Of a stretch of 64,000 nucleotides of DNA, positions 59,205 to 64,000 are shown piece by piece. Source of the stretch: Lepeophtheirus salmonis (taxonomy: Eukaryota; Arthropoda; Copepoda; Siphonostomatoida; Caligidae); assembly GCF_016086655.4 (NCBI RefSeq), contig NC_052140.2, positions 4,774,001 to 4,838,000 of the forward strand. Direction: 5' to 3'. Each line of letters starts with the position of its first letter. The stretch's first letter is position 1. Below the pieces are notes generated by a model. That model made no database searches. It was not told where the DNA came from and saw nothing but the letters and a program-made list of their open reading frames with translations. A program made the position numbers and the translations under genes.

Positions 59205-60893
59205 ATGGTTCTATATTATTATGCATACGCCTGCTCCAATAAGAGCACTAAACCTGGTCTTAGCTTACATAAATTTCCTAGAGATCCAGGTCCATCAAAA
59301 CTTAAGGTTTAACTTTAAATTAAATTAATGTCTATTATTTCCTTCAATATAGATTAGTGCCAGAAATGGATACGTGCTGTTCGACAAAAGGATTTACCAC
59401 CTTCTCCTATTTCCGTCCCATGTTCAGAACACTTTTTTACCAATGACTTCTTGGGTGGACAGGAATATGGAATTCTGAAAAAGTTACAGTTTAATAGTGT
59501 ACCTTCAAAATTTGAAGTTACACCTTTGAATTTTCCATGCAAGGGGAGAAAACGTTTACATTCTGAATCCTATCAAGAAGAAACATGATGATGACTGATT
59601 GAAATTATTACTGTTGAAAATAAAATTGATCCTACAACCTATTGAATCCATCAACATGGATCATTCATATGCTTTTCCATCTGATATTGCAGTGGCAAGA
59701 TCCAAGTATGATAATCTTCAATCTTTGATTGAAAAAGTGCATCTTAAAGAGAAGAAACAAGGACAAAAACTCCATAATGCATGTCTTAAAAATTAGAATT
59801 AATTCAAATTATAAAAGGTATTGAGGGAAAACAACTTTTACAACCACAGAACATTTCAATGCTTGAAGGACGATTCAACAATGTTCAATTTGAAACCGTT
59901 AAAGGATTGCTGAAAAAAAACAAAAAAAAAACCAGAAGTGTGAAATTTTGCTACAACTATTTTTTTATTAGAGTCGAAATGAATTTGATTTCGTTTCTCA
60001 GCTTCTTACTTTACCAAGCCAGTACACAATCCAAAGATAAGTAGGCAGCATTGATTTATATCCTGGGTTTCAAATATCAGTATTAGAGAGCTGAAACGCC
60101 GGAACAATGATATTTATTTTAAAGAGGCTAGCCTTTTGGATAGATGATTAAATTTGATAATAAGTTAGGAAGGTATTTTGGTCAAAATAACAGTGGCGAG
60201 GATATACCAGCAAATGAATGCCTTGTTGTGATGCTCGTCGGCCTTATAAAGCTATTGTAAATTACCTATCGCTTATTTCTTAATCAAGGGAGTTCCGGCT
60301 TCTGTTCCTGCAGGAATCAATAGTCAAACTTTGTATTTGAAGCCGGTGTTATGGTCAGATCCATTTTAGCTACTATATCTCGTCATTAAATATTCTGGGC
60401 TACAACCTTCAAACTAAGGTAAATACCTAATAATGAGTATGAAATTGCGATAATATGAATGGTTCCTTGTATTAACTTCAGAATATTAAAGACATGTGTA
60501 CAACATTCCCTCATCCATACAAAAATAAAATCATAGTTGCAATCTACGATCCCCTCATATGGCCAAAAACTTCAAGAATCTGTTTACACATTACAATACC
60601 ATTATATAGCCCAATAAAGGTGTGATCAGATGGCCTTAACTTGAAGAACTCCATGAAAATCAGTACAAACATGATTTTAGGCTGATAGTAAGCTAACAGG
60701 ACGCCATATTTCATTTATAAACGAGAGTTAAATTGTTCAGTTAATGTTAGACTCGCTCGCTAGATCATTGAAATGGGCTCATCAAAACAAAATTTATTGG
60801 GTTGAAAGTGAAGATGTTCTTGATACGGCAGAATTTCTTGAATTTCACGATAAGTTTTTTGATATTATGAACAGTCGATCCAAGTAAGGCTAC
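59205..60893 (+). pseudogene. P-element/THAP9-like transposase relic, 5' part
   Basis: Begins ATG at 59205 with Y-Y-A-Y-A-C-S-N-K-S, then LSLHKFPRDP, a likely short intron (acceptor ending near 59357), then QKWIRAVRQKDLPPSP, ISVPCSEHFF, NDFLGG. This is a THAP zinc-binding domain: C-x-x-C…W-x-x-A-V…C-x-E-H-F. The first zinc cysteine seems mutated to Tyr. A Lys/Leu-rich coiled stretch follows (59656-59795, DNLQSLIEKVHLKEKKQGQK). Further pieces: about 60280-60360 (VPAGINSQTLYLKPV) and, near 60750-60893, DSLARSLKWAHQNKI then LEFHDKFFDIMNSRSK, the P-transposase region before the C-terminal domain. Many stops and shifts; inactive. The frame resumes at 62575. Confidence 0.75.
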
Positions 60894-60907
60894 AAATTCA
60901 AGTTTAT

Positions 60908-61332
60908 ACCCTGAAGTTTATATTTTAATTCTTCCGGGGTTTGGGCTAATCTCTCAGATTATTACCCAAGAAACTTGTAAAAATGAGGCTTTTGGCTCGC
61001 TAGGTATAATCTATGCAATAGTCGCGATTGGGGTACTAGGATTTATTGTCTGAGCTCATCATATGTTTACAGTAGGGTTAGATTCTGATACCCGGGCGTA
61101 CTTCACGGCAGCTACTATAGTAATTGCGATCCCCACGGGAATTAAAGTATTTAGTTGGCTAGGGACTCTATACGGGAGTAAGATTATTTATACTCCTTCA
61201 ATTTATTGAGTAGTAGGGTTTTTGTTCCTCTTTACGGTGGGAGGGTTAACAGGTATTGTGTTAGCTAACTCCGCTTTAGATATGACTCTACATGACACCT
61301 ATTATGTAGTTGCTCACTTTCACTATGTGCTT
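60908..61332 (+). pseudogene. Nuclear mitochondrial insertion (numt) of cox1
   Basis: With the invertebrate mitochondrial code the 425-nt stretch encodes an unbroken cytochrome c oxidase subunit I segment: PEVYILILPGFG, ITQETCKNEAFGSLG, WAHHMFTVGLDSDTRAYFTA, TGIKVFSWL, VGGLTGIVLANSALD, LHDTYYVVAHFHYVL. Both expected tryptophans W-A-H-H and Y-W-V-V are TGA, so a nuclear code would stop. It retains copper/haem ligand residues (H-H in AHHMF, H-x-H in HFHY). No frameshift was found, so the transfer is recent. Base composition (more G and C than the flanks) also differs. It is bounded by P-like transposon sequence on the left and mariner sequence on the right. Confidence 0.93.
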
Positions 61333-62570
61333 CAATGTAGCATTGATTCCAACTAAAAATTATCAATTAAAAAACCGGTTACCAAATAGGAAAGCTATTC
61401 TCGTCAGCTGACGATACGTAGTTCAGTTAGCATCATGCCGTCATCATCTGAGGAGATAAAGAGCTATAAGTGGAACCAGGAGCTTTCGAGGTCCGCCGTA
61501 GTCATGGCATTGGTTAATAATGGAGGTGAAATCTCCAATTCAACGATTACTTCAACCTTAGGAGTGAATTTACGGACTGTTCAGCGTATCCGTAAGAAGC
61601 TAGAGGACACCTGGGATGTTGATGCCACCATAAAGAGGGCACCTAAGGAGGAGGGCGCCGACAGGAAGGTCAGGGACACCGACTTTGTCGACAAGGTGAA
61701 GAAGATGGTTGAGGATGACCCTACCAGGTCCATGAAGGCCATGGCGAGGGATCTGGGCTGCCATGAGAAAACAATAAGGGACTGTGTATCTGAGGATTTA
61801 AGGTGCAGGAGCTACAAGATGCAGGTGGGCCAGATCTTGACCCAGAAGGCAAAGGACAACAGGCTGATGAAGTCAACAAAATTGCTCAACAAGCTCAAGC
61901 ACCCAAAACAGCCTGGGATGCTGTGGTTTTTCTCTGATGAAAATAATTTCTGTCAAGATCAGAAGGTCAAATAGCAGAACAACAGGTGGATAGCCACCTG
62001 CACCAGCCATGTGAGGAAGGTAATGAAGACCAAGTTCCCTGCAATGGTCATGGTGTTCAGCAGTGAAGGTCATGTTATGCCTCCCCACATATTTGAAACG
62101 GGTCTAAAGGTCAATACAGAGGTCTACCTGAATTTTATGGAGAAGGTGGTTCTGCCCTGGATCCAAAGGGTGGCCCTGGGCGTGGCAACAGGACTCAGCA
62201 CCCTGCCATGTGTCTAAAATCTCCATGCAGTGGTTAACCAAGAACTGTTATGACGTCGTAACCAAGGATTTGTGGCCTCCTACCTCTCCAAACCTTAATC
62301 CTTTGGACTATTTTGTCTGGGTCTATGACGAAAGACATACCAACAGACATCCCCATAGCACCAAGGCCAGCCTGATGGACTCCATCAAGGAGGTATTTGG
62401 CAACATGGACAATGAGATGGTCAGAAGAGCCTGCGGCCAGTTCAGAGGCCGTATTGAGGCTGTTATTGATGCCAAGGGTGATTATATCGAATGAATGGCT
62501 ACTCTATACATATATACTCGTCATAGTTTTGATTTTCAATAATAAAGTTAAAAAATGTATATTTTGTGAT
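61333..62570 (+). mobile_element. Mariner-type (DD37D) element inserted between numt and P-like relic
   Basis: The span from the end of the numt to the resumption of P-like sequence, about 1.24 kb, is occupied by one mariner-type transposase with about 100 nt of 5' and 75 nt of 3' flank. The inverted ends were not resolved by eye; the 5' flank has a palindrome 'cgtcagctgacg' (61404-61415). Boundaries are therefore tentative. Confidence 0.6.
61435..62494 (+). pseudogene. Mariner-type transposase, one stop and one frameshift
   Basis: ATG at 61435, then a helix-turn-helix (NSTITSTLGVNLRTVQRIRK), basic linker (IKRAPKEEGADRKV), second helix-turn-helix (MKAMARDLGCHEKTIRDCV), WFFSDENNF with the first catalytic Asp, a stop codon at 61972-61974, then NNRWIA, FPAMVMVFSSEGHVMPPHIF, NFMEKVVLPWIQ; a small deletion near 62183 shifts frame, after which QQDSAPCHVSK gives the second catalytic Asp and LWPPTSPNLNPLDYFVW the third. 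I count 37 residues between the second and third Asp (DD37D). The tail is RGRIEAVIDAKGDYIE. All three catalytic residues survive and only two defects are seen, so inactivation was recent. Confidence 0.88.
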
Positions 62571-62574
62571 GTTT

Positions 62575-62866
62575 TTTGTAGAAAAATATTTTGGCGACAA
62601 TTTGATCCCCGCATGCATGAAGTTTTAACAAGAAGTAACGGGATTGAAATAATTGCTTCTAAGCGACCTACTGGGTCATTATGTTTAAATTACCTGCTCT
62701 AAGTCATCTTGTAGAACTAATAAATTCTGGTAAAATAAATATGCAATATATTTGTTGTCATAAACTTCAGCAAGACCATTCAGAACATCGGCTCGCGGAA
62801 ATGAGACGAAGGAATGTATGGTGTTTCAATCAAAGTCCGAAACAATTTAGTTTTGCCTTTATGTAA
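62575..62866 (+). pseudogene. P-element/THAP9-like transposase relic, 3' part
   Basis: In two frames: WRQFDPRMHEVLTRSNG then IEIIASKRPTGSLCLNYLL; then INMQYICCHKLQQDHSEHRL, AEMRRRNVWCFNQSPKQFSF. This follows the P-transposase C-terminal pattern (…S-x-R-K-T-G-x-x-G…, then Y-x-L-S-Q-D-H-L-E-x-x-F…I-R…N-N-P-T-x-x-Q-F). It continues the relic that breaks off at 60893, with the numt and mariner sitting between the halves. Confidence 0.65.
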
Positions 62867-63280
62867 TATTTGAAATGTTTGGTAGTTTAATTTTGGTTAA
62901 TTATTATTTTTTTAATATTAAATATTTAATTATATATATATTTTTTTTAAATTCTCGCCACTGCTTCCCTGAACATCAAGGTCCCCTTTTGATATCATAT
63001 AATACACCCCACCCACGAGTTCTTCAAAAGAACCGCAGGTTCAATATATATTTAGTATAAATTCTATTACTTTTCTTCAAAATAGACAAACATATATATT
63101 TTTCAACGTCATATGGAATAATTTCAAAAAATCCTCTTTTTGAACATACCTAATAATATCTTATTTTTATTTAATATATCCTTAACATACATACATTAAC
63201 CAAATCAACTACTTTTGGAGTATGTTGTGTTATATGGCATTTTCTATTACAGAGATGTCCTTTTTTTTTTTTTTTTTTTT
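62867..63280. other. Gene-free AT-rich stretch ending in a T-run
   Basis: No gene recognised. 'tcctctttttgaacataccta' (63133-63153) resembles the mariner end at 54501. A 20-nt T run lies at 63261-63280, directly beside the 3' end of the minus-strand integrase relic, where a reverse-transcribed copy would show its poly-A tail. Confidence 0.4.
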
Positions 63281-63289
63281 GCAGATGAA

Positions 63290-63905
63290 CTTATTTGTTT
63301 TGAGTCTGTCCAATTGTACTCTTGAAAGCCTTTTTCATGCCCATAAGACATAATTGATGCGGTCAGTCGCAATGTGAATTCATTCTCTCTGGGAACTTCA
63401 TCAACACTGAGAAATGACTTCTTTCAAGGCTCTAACTGGTTTCTTATATTGAACCGTTTTTTAAGACATCATATTTTGTCCCTAATCTATAATGTCTATT
63501 CTCTGCTACATGGATCACAACAGCCAATCTGTTTTTCCATGTTTAATACTTAGAAATGGGACTTTGACACACTCTTTGACCTTAGCCTCCTTAAAATGCT
63601 CTGAGGAGATTTGCATAATCCTTTTTGCTTGTCATTCGTGCCTGTGATTAGCTTCTATTAGTTGCACTTGTATCATTTAAGGCCGCAGATGGAACACTCA
63701 TGTTCTCCGGATACTGATTGTTTACAGAATACCAATTTCATTTCGCACAATACAAGAGTGAAAGCCACGTCATAAAAATGTCTTGAAGGTCTCCATTAGC
63801 TCTCTCAGATTGTGAGTGATGAGGATTTCCATGCATAAGTTCACTTGCGCAACCCAATCCCGGAGGTCTATTATACACTATTAGAAAGGGTCTTTAATGT
63901 ACAGG
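63290..63905 (-). pseudogene. Decayed integrase-core (rve) transposon protein, KRBA2/SCAND3-like C-terminal part
   Basis: Minus strand, with shifts and stops: LMHGNPHHSQSERANGDLQD (integrase core, including the catalytic-Glu region S-Q-x-E-R-A-N), IFMTWLS, SVSGEHECSICG (zinc knuckle-like), SSEHFKEAKVKECVKVPF, then ENRHYRLGTKYDVLKNGS, HFSVLMKFPERMNSHCD and LMGMKKAFKSTIGQTQNK. The order (integrase, then YRLGTKYGVLK-type, then S-x-D-E-V-P-like and a Cys-rich end) fits the integrase-derived genes related to KRBA2 that are common in arthropod genomes. The N-terminal part lies beyond the window or is too decayed to read. Confidence 0.65.
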
Positions 63906-64000
63906 GAAGCAGTGGCTAATGCCCCACATTTTCGACCAGCGGTTTACTTGCACATCCAATGAGTTGGGGTATATTATAGAATATTGAAATGGGGTTCTTA

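Noticed and set aside
60908..61332. True mitochondrial contig or contamination
   Set aside because: The cox1 segment is short and embedded between nuclear transposon sequences on both sides.

Overview
The window is AT-rich eukaryotic genomic DNA. It has spliced genes with GT-AG introns, AATAAA signals and a heavy load of decayed transposons. The gene homologies (a fasciclin-3-like adhesion protein, BBS5, a serine beta-lactamase-like protein) and a nuclear copy of mitochondrial cox1 that uses TGA as tryptophan point to an arthropod. The repeat content resembles a caligid copepod such as the salmon louse; that placement is an inference from pattern and cannot be confirmed without a database search.

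Layout. (1) 1-2960: the 3' part of a BBS5 gene on the + strand, three exons, with a Tc1-type transposase scrap in an intron. (2) 3-8 kb: no gene; tandem and dispersed repeats. (3) 8039-9738: a complete three-exon beta-lactamase-domain gene (439 aa). (4) 10-35 kb: about 25 kb without a recognisable host gene, filled with several unnamed short repeat families (labelled A to J here), mariner/Tc1 relics, a perfect MITE with target duplication and a tRNA-derived SINE-like head. (5) 35.5-41.2 kb: a tail-to-tail pair, a PNRC-like short intronless gene (+) and the last seven exons of a fasciclin-3-like immunoglobulin adhesion protein (-). (6) 41-59 kb: repeats and two further mariner relics. (7) 59.2-62.9 kb: a nested composite in which a decayed P-element/THAP9-like transposon is interrupted by a clean cox1 numt fragment and a DD37D mariner-type transposase. 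(8) 63.3-63.9 kb: a decayed integrase-domain (KRBA2-like) element on the - strand.

The host genes do not form a pathway: BBS5 is ciliary, the beta-lactamase-like protein is probably metabolic, PNRC acts in nuclear receptor or mRNA-decay contexts, and the Fas3-like protein is a homophilic-type adhesion molecule. The most unusual content is the layering of mobile elements, especially the 59-63 kb nest. Most repeat boundaries are approximate, because they were found by reading and comparing copies by eye.
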